Below, one piece after another: positions 18,285 through 27,442 of a DNA stretch of 64,000 bases. The stretch's first letter is position 1. Each line of letters starts with the position of its first letter. A program made the position numbers and the translations under genes. Source of the DNA: Labrys sp. WJW (GTDB taxonomy: Bacteria; Pseudomonadota; Alphaproteobacteria; Rhizobiales; Labraceae); contig NZ_LYXZ01000001.1 of NCBI RefSeq assembly GCF_001676615.1, positions 124,001 to 188,000 of the forward strand, given 5' to 3'. Below the pieces are notes generated by a model. The model was not told the DNA's origin, made no database searches, and saw nothing but the letters and a program-made list of their open reading frames with translations.

Positions 18285-19883
18285 TCACATATTCCCGCGG
18301 ATCAGGTCCGTTGCCTTCTCGCCGACCATGATCGCGGCCGCATTGGTATTCGAGCCAATCAGGCTGGGGAAGGTCGAGCTGTCGCAGATGCGGATCCGGT
18401 CGAGGCCACGTACGCGCAGTTGGGGATCGACCACGGCCATGGCATCGATGCCCATCTTGCAGGTGCCGCTGGGGTGATAGGAGGTCCTGCCATAGCGGCG
18501 CGCATAGTCCGCGAACTGGGCATTGGTCCTGACATCGTCTCCCGGCAGGTGCAGGCGCTTGATGAACTTCTGCAGGGAAGGCTTGGCGAAGATTTCCCGG
18601 CTGATCCGTACTCCCTCGGCGGAAACCCGGACATCGTCCGGCTCCGCCAGGAAATTCGGGTCGACGATCGGATTGATGGCGGGATCCGACGACGCCAGCC
18701 GGACCGATCCGCGGCTCTTGGGGCGAAGGGTGTAGGAGTTCAGCGTGATCCCCGATCCGGAGGGCACCGTGGGCACGCCCGCTTCGGCGCCCGCGCCGGC
18801 CAGGAAGTGGAATTGCAGGTCCGGTATCGCGGCACCGGCATCGCCATACCAGAAGGCCCCGCCCTCGACGACGTTGGAGGTCACCGGCCCGGACTTGAAG
18901 AGCAGGTATTGGAGCCCCGCCCACAGCATCCAATGCCACTTGTTGTATTTGTCGAGGCTGGTCGGACCCTTTAGTTCGGCCACGATATCGACGCCGAAAT
19001 GATCGTTGAGGTTCTCGCCTACGCCCGGCAAATCCTCGACGACCTCGATTCCCAGCTTCTTGAGATGATCGGCTGGACCGACACCTGAAAGCATCATGAT
19101 CTTGGGCGATCCGATCGCGCCGGATGTGACGAGGACCTCGCTCTCCGCTCTGGCGGTGACGAGCTGACCGTTCCTGACGAATTCGACGCCAATGGCGCGT
19201 GCCTTCTGGAACAGGATGCGCCGGACCAGGCAGCCGGTCTCGACGGTGAGATTGAATCGCTTCGCCGCTGGCTTGAGATAGCCGACGGCGGCCGAGCAGC
19301 GCCGTCCATTGCGGATGGTGGTCTGGTAGATTCCCGCGCCTTCCTGCGCCTTGCCGTTGAAGTCGGGATTATAGGGCATGCCGAACTCCTGGCAGGCCTG
19401 GACGAAGGCCCGCGACATCGGCTGCGGATCGGGCAGGTTCGAGACGCCCAGCGGCCCATCCGCGCCGTGCATCTCGCCCGATAGAATGGTGTTGCCCTCG
19501 GAGCGGATGAAATAGGGCAGCACCTCCTTGAAAGACCAGCCGGCCGCCCCCTCCTCGCCCGCCCAGCGGTCGAAATCGGCGGCATGGCCCCTGGTATAGA
19601 TCTCCGCATTGATCGAGGAGCCGCCGCCGATCACCTTGGCCTGGGCATAGGGGATCTCCCGGCCGCCGGCGTGGCGCTGCGGCGCCGTCTTGAGCCCCCA
19701 GGTCAGCGGCCCCGACGTCATCTTGGCGAAGCCGACCGGCATGTGGATATAGGGGTTGCTGTCGCGGCCGCCGGCCTCCAGCAGCAATACGCGCACGGCG
19801 GGGTTCTCGCTGAGGCGCGCCGCGAGCACGCAGCCCGCCGAGCCGCCGCCGACGATCACATAATCGTAGCCAACTTCCTTCAT
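18285..19883 (-). CDS. GMC family FAD-dependent oxidoreductase (choline dehydrogenase-like)
   Basis: Flavoprotein of 532 residues that oxidises a primary or secondary alcohol. It has the FAD-binding motif DYVIVGGGSAGCVLAARL (residues ~7-24), the second GMC signature region TSGAIGSPKIMMLSG, and the active-site motif YHPSGTCKMG near residue 470, with NTNAAAIMVGEKA at the end supplying the second active-site residue. ATG 19883 overlaps the aldehyde dehydrogenase stop (TGATG), so alcohol and aldehyde oxidation are probably consecutive steps. Last gene of the long minus-strand operon beginning at 27246. The substrate cannot be read from sequence. Confidence 0.92.
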   Translation of the reverse strand: MKEVGYDYVIVGGGSAGCVLAARLSENPAVRVLLLEAGGRDSNPYIHMPVGFAKMTSGPLTWGLKTAPQRHAGGREIPYAQAKVIGGGSSINAEIYTRGHAADFDRWAGEEGAAGWSFKEVLPYFIRSEGNTILSGEMHGADGPLGVSNLPDPQPMSRAFVQACQEFGMPYNPDFNGKAQEGAGIYQTTIRNGRRCSAAVGYLKPAAKRFNLTVETGCLVRRILFQKARAIGVEFVRNGQLVTARAESEVLVTSGAIGSPKIMMLSGVGPADHLKKLGIEVVEDLPGVGENLNDHFGVDIVAELKGPTSLDKYNKWHWMLWAGLQYLLFKSGPVTSNVVEGGAFWYGDAGAAIPDLQFHFLAGAGAEAGVPTVPSGSGITLNSYTLRPKSRGSVRLASSDPAINPIVDPNFLAEPDDVRVSAEGVRISREIFAKPSLQKFIKRLHLPGDDVRTNAQFADYARRYGRTSYHPSGTCKMGIDAMAVVDPQLRVRGLDRIRICDSSTFPSLIGSNTNAAAIMVGEKATDLIRGNM

Positions 19884-21382
19884 CAGCGCACCCAAGGCTC
19901 GCGCTTGCCAATCTCGATATGGACGGACTTGATCTGGGTATACTCCTCGATGCCGTAAGAGCCAGCCTCGCGTCCCCAGCCCGACTGCTTGAACCCGCCG
20001 AGGGGAAGTTCCGGGCCGCCGGCCAGCGTGGTGTTGACCCAGAAGCGGCCGGCGCGGACACGGCGCGTCACATTCAAGGCCTTGTCGATATTCTTCGTCC
20101 ACACGCTCGCGGCCAGGCCATAGACGGTGTCATTGGCCATGGCGATCGCTTCGTCCTCGCCGTCGAAGGGCATGACCGCCAGCACGGGGCCGAAAATCTC
20201 GTCGCGGGAGATCGCCATAGCGCTGGTGACGTCTCCGAACAGGGTGGGCGCGATATAATGGCCGCGGCCGAAGTCAAGCGCACCGCCGCCGCAGACCAGG
20301 CGCGCGCCTTCCTCCTTGCCCCTGGCGATATAGTCGAGAATGGTGGTGTTCTGGGCCGTCGTCGTGATGGCGCCGATCTGGGTGCTCGGATCGAGCGGAT
20401 CGCCAACCTTGACCTTGGCCAGCTTGGCGGCGACCAGCTTCTCGAACTCGCTCGCCACCGAGCGTTCTACGATCAGGCGGCTGCCGCTCACGCAACACTG
20501 CCCGGTGTTGAAGCCAATGCCGAAGGCCACGCCATCGGCGGCATCCTCCAGGTCTGCATCCGCGAAGACGATCTGCGGATTCTTGCCTCCGAGTTCCAGG
20601 CCGAGCTTCTTGAAATTGCCGCCGGCGGCCTCGACGCAGCGCCGCCCCACGGAAGTCGAGCCCGTGAAGGACACCATGTCGATATCCAGATGCTCGGTCA
20701 TGGCCTGGCCGATGACGCTGCCCGAGCCGGTGACGACATTGTAGCAGCCGTCGGGGAGCCCCGCTTCCGACAGGATCTCGGCCAGCAGGAGGGTCGTGGC
20801 CGACGTCACCTCGGAGGGCTTTGCGACGATGGTGCAGCCGGCCGCGAGGATATAGGGCACCCTTTCGCACAGGATCAAGAAGGGGAAGTTCCACGGGGTG
20901 ATCAGGCCGACCACGCCGATCGGCTCCCGGGTGACCAGGCCGAACATGCCGTCGCCCAGATTGTTGAAGGCATCGCCATGCAGCGTCCTGGCGAGACCGG
21001 CCGCATATTCGAACATGCCGGCGCAGCCATCCACTTCCGCCCGCGCCTGGCTGATGGGCTTGCCGTTCTCCAGGGTTTCCCAATAGGCGAGTTCCGCGGC
21101 ACGACTGCGCAGGATCTGGGCGGCGCGCAGGAGCACGTTCGCCCGCTCGACGGCCGGGATCCTCGACCAGCGCCCGTCCTCGAAAGCACGCCGCGCAGCC
21201 TTGACGGCAAGGTCCAGGTCTTCCCTGGTGCATTTTGGAATGCGCGTCACCGGCACGTCATGGCCCGGGCTGCGGCGTTCGAAATAGGCCCGCTCCCCCG
21301 CCTCCATCCGCTTTCCGTCGACAAAAAAGCCAAACGTCCTGGGACTGTCGGGAAGCGACTGTCTACCGACGACCTGATCCAT
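19883..21382 (-). CDS. Aldehyde dehydrogenase family protein
   Basis: NAD(P)-dependent aldehyde dehydrogenase of 499 residues, the standard length. It has VGLITPWNFPFLI, FTGSTSVGRRCVEAAG (cofactor binding), the catalytic glutamate in LGLELGGKNPQ and the catalytic cysteine in NTGQCCVSGSRL near residue 297. It overlaps the GMC gene downstream and follows the zinc alcohol dehydrogenase gene after an 86-base gap. It would turn the aldehyde made by the GMC enzyme into an acid for the CoA-transferase; this order is inferred. Confidence 0.93.
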   Translation of the reverse strand: MDQVVGRQSLPDSPRTFGFFVDGKRMEAGERAYFERRSPGHDVPVTRIPKCTREDLDLAVKAARRAFEDGRWSRIPAVERANVLLRAAQILRSRAAELAYWETLENGKPISQARAEVDGCAGMFEYAAGLARTLHGDAFNNLGDGMFGLVTREPIGVVGLITPWNFPFLILCERVPYILAAGCTIVAKPSEVTSATTLLLAEILSEAGLPDGCYNVVTGSGSVIGQAMTEHLDIDMVSFTGSTSVGRRCVEAAGGNFKKLGLELGGKNPQIVFADADLEDAADGVAFGIGFNTGQCCVSGSRLIVERSVASEFEKLVAAKLAKVKVGDPLDPSTQIGAITTTAQNTTILDYIARGKEEGARLVCGGGALDFGRGHYIAPTLFGDVTSAMAISRDEIFGPVLAVMPFDGEDEAIAMANDTVYGLAASVWTKNIDKALNVTRRVRAGRFWVNTTLAGGPELPLGGFKQSGWGREAGSYGIEEYTQIKSVHIEIGKREPWVR

Positions 21383-21468
21383 ATTCTGAATCCTCTCGAT
21401 CTATGAGCAATTATCGGGGCGCCGAAGGCGCAGTTGTTTCGTTGTTTCGAAGCGATCTGCCGATGCCG

Positions 21469-22503
21469 TCACGCGGTCGTGTCGATCTGGGTCTTCAGGA
21501 CGGCCGGCCGGTCCTGGATCGTCTCGAAGGCCGATTGAATCGCGCTCAGCGGCACGACCGTGCCGGTGAAGGGCTCGACCTGGAAGCGCCCGTGGCTCAG
21601 CAGCGTCAGGGCATCGTGCATGTCCTGGCCGATGCCCGCCACAGAGCCCTTGACCGAGTTCTCGCGCAGGACCGTTTCGAGCAAGGGAAGCGGTACGCTG
21701 TCATTGGGTCCCGTGATGCCGAAGGCAGCAACATGGCCTCCGGGACGAATGAGCCTGAAAGCCTCGGCATAGAGTGCGGTGGCGCCGACGCTTTCGATCA
21801 CCACGTCTGCCCCACGTCCCTGCGTCATTTCGACGACCAGCCTGCGGGCCTCCTTGGGATCGGTGATGACGAGATCGGCGCCAGCCTTCTCGGCAAGCGC
21901 CGCGCGAGGCTGCGACGGCTCCACGGCGATGATCGGCGCGGCACCGACGAGACGCATCATCTGGATGTGGAGGTTGCCGATCGGCCCGGCACCGAGCACG
22001 ACGACCGACATGCCGAAACCGATGCCGGATTTGCGTGCGGCCCTGACGACACAGGCAACCGGCTCCGTCAGCGCCAGCAGTTCGGGCGTCGCTTCGCTGG
22101 GTGCTGGGATGACCAGCCGCGCGGGAACCGCGACGAACTCGGCAAAGCCGCCATCGCGATGGATCCCGATCTGGCTGACCGCCTGGCAGTTGAGCACCTC
22201 GCCGCGGCGGCAAAAGTAGCAATGTCCGCAGCCGATATTGACATCCGCGACGACACGCTGCCCGACCTGCAAGCCCTCGCCCCTGTCCCCCACGCGGCTC
22301 ACCGTGCCGGTGAACTCATGCCCGGGAATGAAAGGCAGGGTGTCGGCGGCATAGTGGCCCTTGAAGATGTGGATGTCGGTGCCGCAGATGCCGCAGCGGT
22401 CCACCTTGATGAGAGCGTCATCCGGGCCGATCCGAGGGATGGGAACCTCCCGGACTTCGAATGCCCCGGGGCGGGTGAGCACTGCGGCTCGCATCATGTC
22501 CAT
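21469..22503 (-). CDS. Zinc-dependent medium-chain alcohol dehydrogenase
   Basis: MDR-family dehydrogenase of 344 residues, close to polyol and threonine dehydrogenases. The catalytic zinc site is in CGICGTDIHIFKG and GHEFTGTVSRVGD; the structural zinc cysteines are in GCGHCYFCRRGEVLNC. The NAD-binding Rossmann motif is VVLGAGPIG. ATG 22503 has GAGGGA upstream; ATGs two and three codons later are possible. It begins 17 bases after the permease gene stop, within the importer operon. It may oxidise the imported polyol or sugar first. Confidence 0.92.
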   Translation of the reverse strand: MDMMRAAVLTRPGAFEVREVPIPRIGPDDALIKVDRCGICGTDIHIFKGHYAADTLPFIPGHEFTGTVSRVGDRGEGLQVGQRVVADVNIGCGHCYFCRRGEVLNCQAVSQIGIHRDGGFAEFVAVPARLVIPAPSEATPELLALTEPVACVVRAARKSGIGFGMSVVVLGAGPIGNLHIQMMRLVGAAPIIAVEPSQPRAALAEKAGADLVITDPKEARRLVVEMTQGRGADVVIESVGATALYAEAFRLIRPGGHVAAFGITGPNDSVPLPLLETVLRENSVKGSVAGIGQDMHDALTLLSHGRFQVEPFTGTVVPLSAIQSAFETIQDRPAVLKTQIDTTA

Positions 22504-22519
22504 GTCGCCAGTCCCTCGC

Positions 22520-23461
22520 TTATTTCACGATCCGCATCTTCGAGCGGTCGATGGTGAGAGCGATCGCAACGATCAGCACGATGCCGAAGAAGATCTGCTG
22601 CCCCGTCGCGGGGATGTTGAGATAGAGCATGCTCGCGCGTACGACCGCGACGATCATCGCGCCGATGAGCGTGTTGACGACACCGCCGACGCCGCCCGTG
22701 AGCGGGGTGCCGCCGACCAGCACCGCGACGATGGCCGGCAGGAGGAAGCCCTCGGCCAGGGTCGGCGAGCCACCCGACAGCTTGACCGAGAACATCAGCC
22801 CCGCGATCGCCGCGAACAGGCCCGAAAGCGCGAAGGCCAGGACCTTGTAGCGCTCGACGCGGATGCCCGATGCCACGGCGGCAAGCTCGCCCGCACCCAC
22901 GGCCTTCAGCGTGCGCCCGGCGGTCGTCCGGCTTTGAATGAACCAGGCGATCGCAAGCAACCCCAGCGAAACGATGAGTTCGTGGGGAATCCCGGCGGTT
23001 CTGCCGAACATCCAGCCGAATGCCTGGTCCCTTGCCGCCACGTCCATGTGCAAGGCGCGCTGGCCCGACGCGAACTGGCCGACGGAAAGGGCAAGGCCGC
23101 CGACCGCCAGGGTTGCGATGAAGGAGGGCACCTTGAGCCTCGTCGTCACCAGGCCGGAGACGGCACCGAACGACAGGCCGACCAGTGCGATCAGGAGCGC
23201 GCTGAAGACGCCGAGATAGGGCAGCGACAAGGTGGCGAGCACCGTCGTCATGTTCGCCACGGATTGAGCCGAAAGATCGATGCCGCCGATATAGATGGCG
23301 AGCGTCATGCCGAGCGCCATGATGAACAGGGGCGCGATGTCGGCGCCGAGCTCCATAAGGTTCTGCGGCCTGAGGAAGGTGGGGTCCATGGCGCCGACGA
23401 GCAGGATCAGCACGACGAGCGTGATCCACGGGAAATGGCGTTTTAGCTGGTGGAGGCTCAT
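22520..23461 (-). CDS. Ribose-type (CUT2) ABC transporter permease
   Basis: Integral membrane subunit of 313 residues with about nine to ten hydrophobic helices, of the RbsC family. Typical features are the LGMTLAIYIGGIDLSAQSVANM motif, KVPSFIATLAVGG, and the C-terminal GGTPLTGGVGGVVNTLIGAMIV. ATG 23461 is taken as start; a GTG at 23476 overlapping the ATPase stop is an equally possible start. The importer has two different permeases, encoded here and at 24986, flanking the ATPase gene, so a heterodimeric channel is likely. Confidence 0.92.
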   Translation of the reverse strand: MSLHQLKRHFPWITLVVLILLVGAMDPTFLRPQNLMELGADIAPLFIMALGMTLAIYIGGIDLSAQSVANMTTVLATLSLPYLGVFSALLIALVGLSFGAVSGLVTTRLKVPSFIATLAVGGLALSVGQFASGQRALHMDVAARDQAFGWMFGRTAGIPHELIVSLGLLAIAWFIQSRTTAGRTLKAVGAGELAAVASGIRVERYKVLAFALSGLFAAIAGLMFSVKLSGGSPTLAEGFLLPAIVAVLVGGTPLTGGVGGVVNTLIGAMIVAVVRASMLYLNIPATGQQIFFGIVLIVAIALTIDRSKMRIVK

Positions 23462-23472
23462 CACCCTGGCAC

Positions 23473-24978
23473 TCACGTCATGTGATGAAGCAGGTCGTAG
23501 AGGGAGGGCTTTGCGCCTGGCTGACAGTTGAACCATTTTTGGATCTCGCCATCCTTGACAACGGCTATGGTGTGACTGAGGCCGATGGCCTCTTCGAGCG
23601 TATCGGCGATGAGCACGATGCCCACCCCATCGGCCGACATCTCCCGGATCATTTCGTAGACGTCCTCCTTGGCGCCGATGTCGAGGCCGCGCGTGGGGTG
23701 GTCGAGGAGGATGATGTTCGAGCCGCCGCTGCGCCATTTGGCGAGCACGACCTTCTGCTGATTGCCGCCCGAGAGGTTTCCGCAATCGGCATTCTCCGAG
23801 GAGGCCTTGATCGACAGGCGCTTGATCCAGTCGCGGGCGAGCTTGCGCTCGGAGCCGATGTCCAGAACGCCTGCCCTGGCATAGTTGCCGAGCTGCGAGA
23901 GCGTCATGTTCTCGAAGACGTTCATGCCGCCGACGATGCCTTCGATCTTGCGCTCCCTGGGAACATAGCCGATGCCGCGGGCAACGCCCTGCGACGGACC
24001 GAAATCCTGCACCTGGCTGCCATGGAGCGCCAAGGTGCCCGATTGCATCCTCTCGAGCCCGAAGATCGTGCGCAGGATCGCCTCGCTCCCGGAACCCTCG
24101 ACCCCGACGAGCGCCAGCACTTCACCGGCATGCAGCTTGAGGGAAATGTCGTGGTAGTGGCCCGGCAGGCTGATCCGGTCGGCCTGCAGGAGCAGCTTCT
24201 GGACATCGTAGGGGTGTTGCTTTTCTTCCCGGTAATATTCCTGGTTGATGTCGCGGCCGACCATCTTCTGCTGGATGTCTTCGGCCTTGGCCTCGGTGCC
24301 CTTGACGACGTCGACCACCGCGCCGTCCTTCAAGACATAGATGCGATCGGACAGCTCGATGACTTCGTCGAGGCGATGCGAGACGAAGATGAAGGAGGCC
24401 CGCTTGCGCAGGTCCCGCACCAGGCTGAACAGGAGGCCGATCTCCTCCTTCGAAAGAACCGAGGTCGGCTCGTCGAGGAGGATTACCAGATTGCCATGTA
24501 CGCGCTCCTCCAGCGTCAGCACCTTCGCCAGTTCGACCAGCTGGCGCTGGGCGAAGGAGAGCTTCGAAGTGACCGTCCTGGGGTCGATCTGCAGCTTGAC
24601 CTTCTTCAACTGCTCGCTCGCCGCCTTCGCCATGCGCTTCCAGTCGATCTTGCCGAAGCGGGCGAACTGCTTCTCGAAGCCGAGGAAGATGTTCTCCATC
24701 ACGCTCAGATTGGGAATGAGCGACTGCTCCTGGAAGACCATGCCGACGCCGCGATCCATGGCTTCGCGCGGGTTCTGGAAACGGACGGGCTTGCCATCGA
24801 CGAGAACCTCGCCGCCGTCATGCTGGACGGCGCCATAGATCACCTTCATCAGCGTGGACTTGCCGGCACCGTTTTCGCCGACGAGCCCGATGATCTCGCC
24901 GCGGTCGATCTGGAAATTGATGCCCTTCAGCGCATGGACGCCGGGGAAGCGTTTTTCGACGTTTCGAAGTTCGAACAT
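23473..24978 (-). CDS. Ribose-type ABC transporter ATP-binding protein (two ABC domains)
   Basis: RbsA-type ATPase of 501 residues with two fused nucleotide-binding domains. Domain 1 has Walker A GENGAGKST, signature LSFAQRQLVELAKVL and Walker B ILLDEPTS. Domain 2 has the degenerate P-loop VGVEGSGSEA usual for this family, signature LSGGNQQKVVLAKW, and a Walker B of the form ILLDHPTRG, in which His replaces the catalytic Glu. It lies 11 bases upstream of the 22520 permease (or four overlapping if the GTG start is used) and seven bases downstream of the 24986 permease. Confidence 0.93.
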   Translation of the reverse strand: MFELRNVEKRFPGVHALKGINFQIDRGEIIGLVGENGAGKSTLMKVIYGAVQHDGGEVLVDGKPVRFQNPREAMDRGVGMVFQEQSLIPNLSVMENIFLGFEKQFARFGKIDWKRMAKAASEQLKKVKLQIDPRTVTSKLSFAQRQLVELAKVLTLEERVHGNLVILLDEPTSVLSKEEIGLLFSLVRDLRKRASFIFVSHRLDEVIELSDRIYVLKDGAVVDVVKGTEAKAEDIQQKMVGRDINQEYYREEKQHPYDVQKLLLQADRISLPGHYHDISLKLHAGEVLALVGVEGSGSEAILRTIFGLERMQSGTLALHGSQVQDFGPSQGVARGIGYVPRERKIEGIVGGMNVFENMTLSQLGNYARAGVLDIGSERKLARDWIKRLSIKASSENADCGNLSGGNQQKVVLAKWRSGGSNIILLDHPTRGLDIGAKEDVYEMIREMSADGVGIVLIADTLEEAIGLSHTIAVVKDGEIQKWFNCQPGAKPSLYDLLHHMT

Positions 24979-24985
24979 GGCGCGC

Positions 24986-25951
24986 CTACTTCACGAAGGC
25001 CAGCGATCGACGATCGGTGGACAGATAGACTGCGGTGATGACCAGGAGGCCGAGGACGCCGTCCTGGACGTAGCTCGGCAGGCCGATCACCACCATGCCA
25101 TTGCCGATGACGTTGACGATCAGCACGCCGACCAGCGTGTTCCAGACGCCGCCGGCGCCGCCCCAGAGCGCCGTGCCGCCGACGACGACCGAGGTGATCG
25201 AGATGAACATGAAGTTGCGGCCGGTCACTGTCTCGGCGATGCCGATCTGGGCCACGGCGAGAATGGCGCCGAGAGCATAGAAGACACCGGCGATCATGAA
25301 GCAGATGACCCGCACCCGGGAGACATTGAGCCCGGATGCATGGGCCAGGTCCTCGCCGCCACCGACGGCATAGAAATTTCGCCCGATGGTCGTCTGCGTC
25401 TGGATGAACCAGCCGGCGACCAAGGCCGCGAGCGCCACATAGGCCATCAGCGGAAAGCCGCCGAGCCTGTAGGTGAGCAGCGAACGAAAGAGCGGATCCT
25501 CGACCAGGATGCGGTCTCCGCCGGTGATCAGCAGCGAAAGGCCGATCCCGACAAACCCCATCGACAGGCTGGCCATGAAGGAGGGAATCTTCAGGCGGAC
25601 ATGGATGAGGCCGGTGATGGCACCGAAGATCGCCCCGACCGCCATGGCGCCTGGGATCGCCAGCCAGCCCCACCCGGCAAGGGAGCCGCCCAACGCTCCG
25701 AACAGCGTCGCGAACAGAACCGCGCAGACCGCGACCGAGCCTTCCATCGACAGGTCGATGGAACCCATCAGGATGACGAATGTCACGCCCACCGCGACCA
25801 TCAGCGCCGGCGTCGACGAGATCGCGATGCGGGCGAAATTGCGCACCGAGAGGAAATTGGGATTGACGACCGAGAAGAACAACACCAGCGCCAGGAGCAC
25901 CAGGACCGGCGCCCATTTCTGAATATTATCCTTGGTGAGCAAGCTATCCAT
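24986..25951 (-). CDS. Ribose-type (CUT2) ABC transporter permease
   Basis: Second RbsC-family permease of the importer, 321 residues. It has the VTFVILMGSIDLSMEGSVA motif, KIPSFMASLSMG, and GGTALWGGAGGVWNTLVGVLIV near the C-terminus. ATG 25951 (MDSLLTKDN) has a weak AAGAG sequence before it; ATG 25966 is also possible. It follows the binding-protein gene after a gap of about 180 bases that contains a hairpin. Confidence 0.9.
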   Translation of the reverse strand: MDSLLTKDNIQKWAPVLVLLALVLFFSVVNPNFLSVRNFARIAISSTPALMVAVGVTFVILMGSIDLSMEGSVAVCAVLFATLFGALGGSLAGWGWLAIPGAMAVGAIFGAITGLIHVRLKIPSFMASLSMGFVGIGLSLLITGGDRILVEDPLFRSLLTYRLGGFPLMAYVALAALVAGWFIQTQTTIGRNFYAVGGGEDLAHASGLNVSRVRVICFMIAGVFYALGAILAVAQIGIAETVTGRNFMFISITSVVVGGTALWGGAGGVWNTLVGVLIVNVIGNGMVVIGLPSYVQDGVLGLLVITAVYLSTDRRSLAFVK

Positions 25952-26057
25952 GTCGCGCTCTTGCATCAGAGGGAATGGGACGCAGGCGCACGCCCCCATA
26001 GCGTTTTGCGATTTGGTGGGATCACCGAGAAACGCAAAGACGCGCCGAAACAGGGAA

Positions 26058-26100
26058 CTAGAGCAAACAAGCGTTCACGCTTGAACGCGCTCTGCTCTAG
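26058..26100. repeat. Hairpin between binding-protein and permease genes
   Basis: Outer arms CTAGAGCA (26058-26065) and TGCTCTAG (26093-26100) pair perfectly. Inside them GCGTTC (26071-26076) pairs with GAACGC (26083-26088). The CTAGAGCA/TGCTCTAG ends resemble dispersed palindromes known in Rhizobiales genomes. On the minus-strand transcript it would end or protect the binding-protein mRNA. Confidence 0.7.
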
Positions 26101-26133
26101 AGGGCGGCGTGCGGCCGGTGCGGAAGGAAGGGA

Positions 26134-27246
26134 TCAGGACTTGTACTGGATCTGCCCCTTGCTCGGGCCCCAGAAGTCCTTCCAGTCATATTTGGGATTG
26201 CTGTCGAGGTATTTCGCCTTGAATTCCAGGGCATCCTTGGGCGTGACCAGGATCGTCGGCCCGTAGAACTCACGGTGCTCCTTGGGCTCGCTCGAAGGCT
26301 TGAAGGCCCCCGTCGCGGCATAGTAGGCGAGTGCCGCGCTGATGCCGCCGCCCCAATAGGGATTGGTGAAGACCGTCGCCAGGATCTGGCCCTTGGCGAC
26401 GAGTTCGACGGCCTGCTGGTTACCGTCATAGGAGACGACGGGCATTCCCTCGATACCCTCGGCCCGCAGCGCCTCGAGCACGCCATAGGCAATCGTGTCG
26501 TTGGCACAGTGGACACCCTTGATCTCGTCGCCATAGCGCGTGATGAAGCCGGCCATGACCTGATTGGCCTTCTGGGTATCCCAGTCGGCTGGCTGCGCGT
26601 CGAGCAGTTGAACGTCCGGATAGTCCTTGAGTGCTTTCTTGAGCCCGTTGAGGCGCTCGATGGCGGGATTGTTGGAGGCGATTCCGCCCAGGTGAACCAC
26701 GCCGCCCTTCTTGCCCATGGCGTCCATGAGGATGCGGGCCGTCTGCTCGGCCGGCCCTTCGTCGGACCAGGTCATGTGCGACACGTAGTGGTCGCCGAAG
26801 TCCCAGGGATGCAGGTCGTCGGTCTTGTTCCAGATCGTGGAGACATAGGCGCCGGCAGCGGCAACGGCCTCCACCACGGGACGGCAGTTCGGCGCATCGT
26901 TCGCGTCGATCGCCAGCGCGACCTTGCTGCCGTTCTTGCCGAGCAGCGCCTTGACGTCCGCCAGCGACTTCTCGCTGGAACCTTCATTGATGAGGTTGAC
27001 CAGCGCGCTCTTGGGGAGCCCCAGGCTCTCGACGAAGGCCTCGCCGCCCGAGACGATGTAGTTCCAATAGGGATTGGTCCTGTCGCGATAGCTCCAGGCT
27101 ATCGTCGGATTGGCCGATGCCGCCCGTGCGGGGCTCGATCCCAGCGCGCCGAGCGCCGCCAAGCCTCCCAGGCCATAGGCCGATGCCAGCAGCAGATTGC
27201 GGCGATTGACCGTCTCCTGCTCGATGAATTTCTTGATGAACGACAT
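26134..27246 (-). CDS. Sugar-type ABC transporter substrate-binding protein
   Basis: Periplasmic binding protein of the ribose/galactose (periplasmic-binding-protein-like I) type, 370 residues. It has a long Tat-like leader: NRRNLLLASAYGLGGLAALGALG at about residues 15-37, with cleavage probably after ARA. The mature part starts ASANPTIAWSYRDRTNPYW and has GVHCANDTIAYGVLEAL and VVSYDGNQQAVELVAKG, typical of the family. ATG 27246 has GGGGAGGAAGG upstream. It is first gene of the operon running to 18285, and a TetR-type operator lies 75-90 bases upstream. Ligand unknown. Confidence 0.9.
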   Translation of the reverse strand: MSFIKKFIEQETVNRRNLLLASAYGLGGLAALGALGSSPARAASANPTIAWSYRDRTNPYWNYIVSGGEAFVESLGLPKSALVNLINEGSSEKSLADVKALLGKNGSKVALAIDANDAPNCRPVVEAVAAAGAYVSTIWNKTDDLHPWDFGDHYVSHMTWSDEGPAEQTARILMDAMGKKGGVVHLGGIASNNPAIERLNGLKKALKDYPDVQLLDAQPADWDTQKANQVMAGFITRYGDEIKGVHCANDTIAYGVLEALRAEGIEGMPVVSYDGNQQAVELVAKGQILATVFTNPYWGGGISAALAYYAATGAFKPSSEPKEHREFYGPTILVTPKDALEFKAKYLDSNPKYDWKDFWGPSKGQIQYKS

Positions 27247-27320
27247 GCCTTCCTCCCCTGCGGACCCGTGCATCGCGCCGCGCTTTTGAGCGTCACTGGA
27301 CGCCGTCGCATTTTCGATAT

Positions 27321-27336
27321 TGCACTATCTAGTTAC
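27321..27336. promoter_or_regulatory. TetR-type operator, site 4
   Basis: TGCACTATCTAGTTAC matches the consensus at 11 of 14 arm positions and is nearly identical, on the other strand, to the site at 17317. It lies upstream of the binding-protein gene that starts the 9-kb importer/oxidoreductase operon. Confidence 0.7.
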
Positions 27337-27442
27337 TTCGTTATCGAAGGCGTGTCAACGCCGCTGGATGCGGAGAGGCGGCCTGAAGTCCTTGCAGCGA
27401 TGGAGAGCGGGAAGGTGCACATGGCACTGGCGCAGCAGCGAA

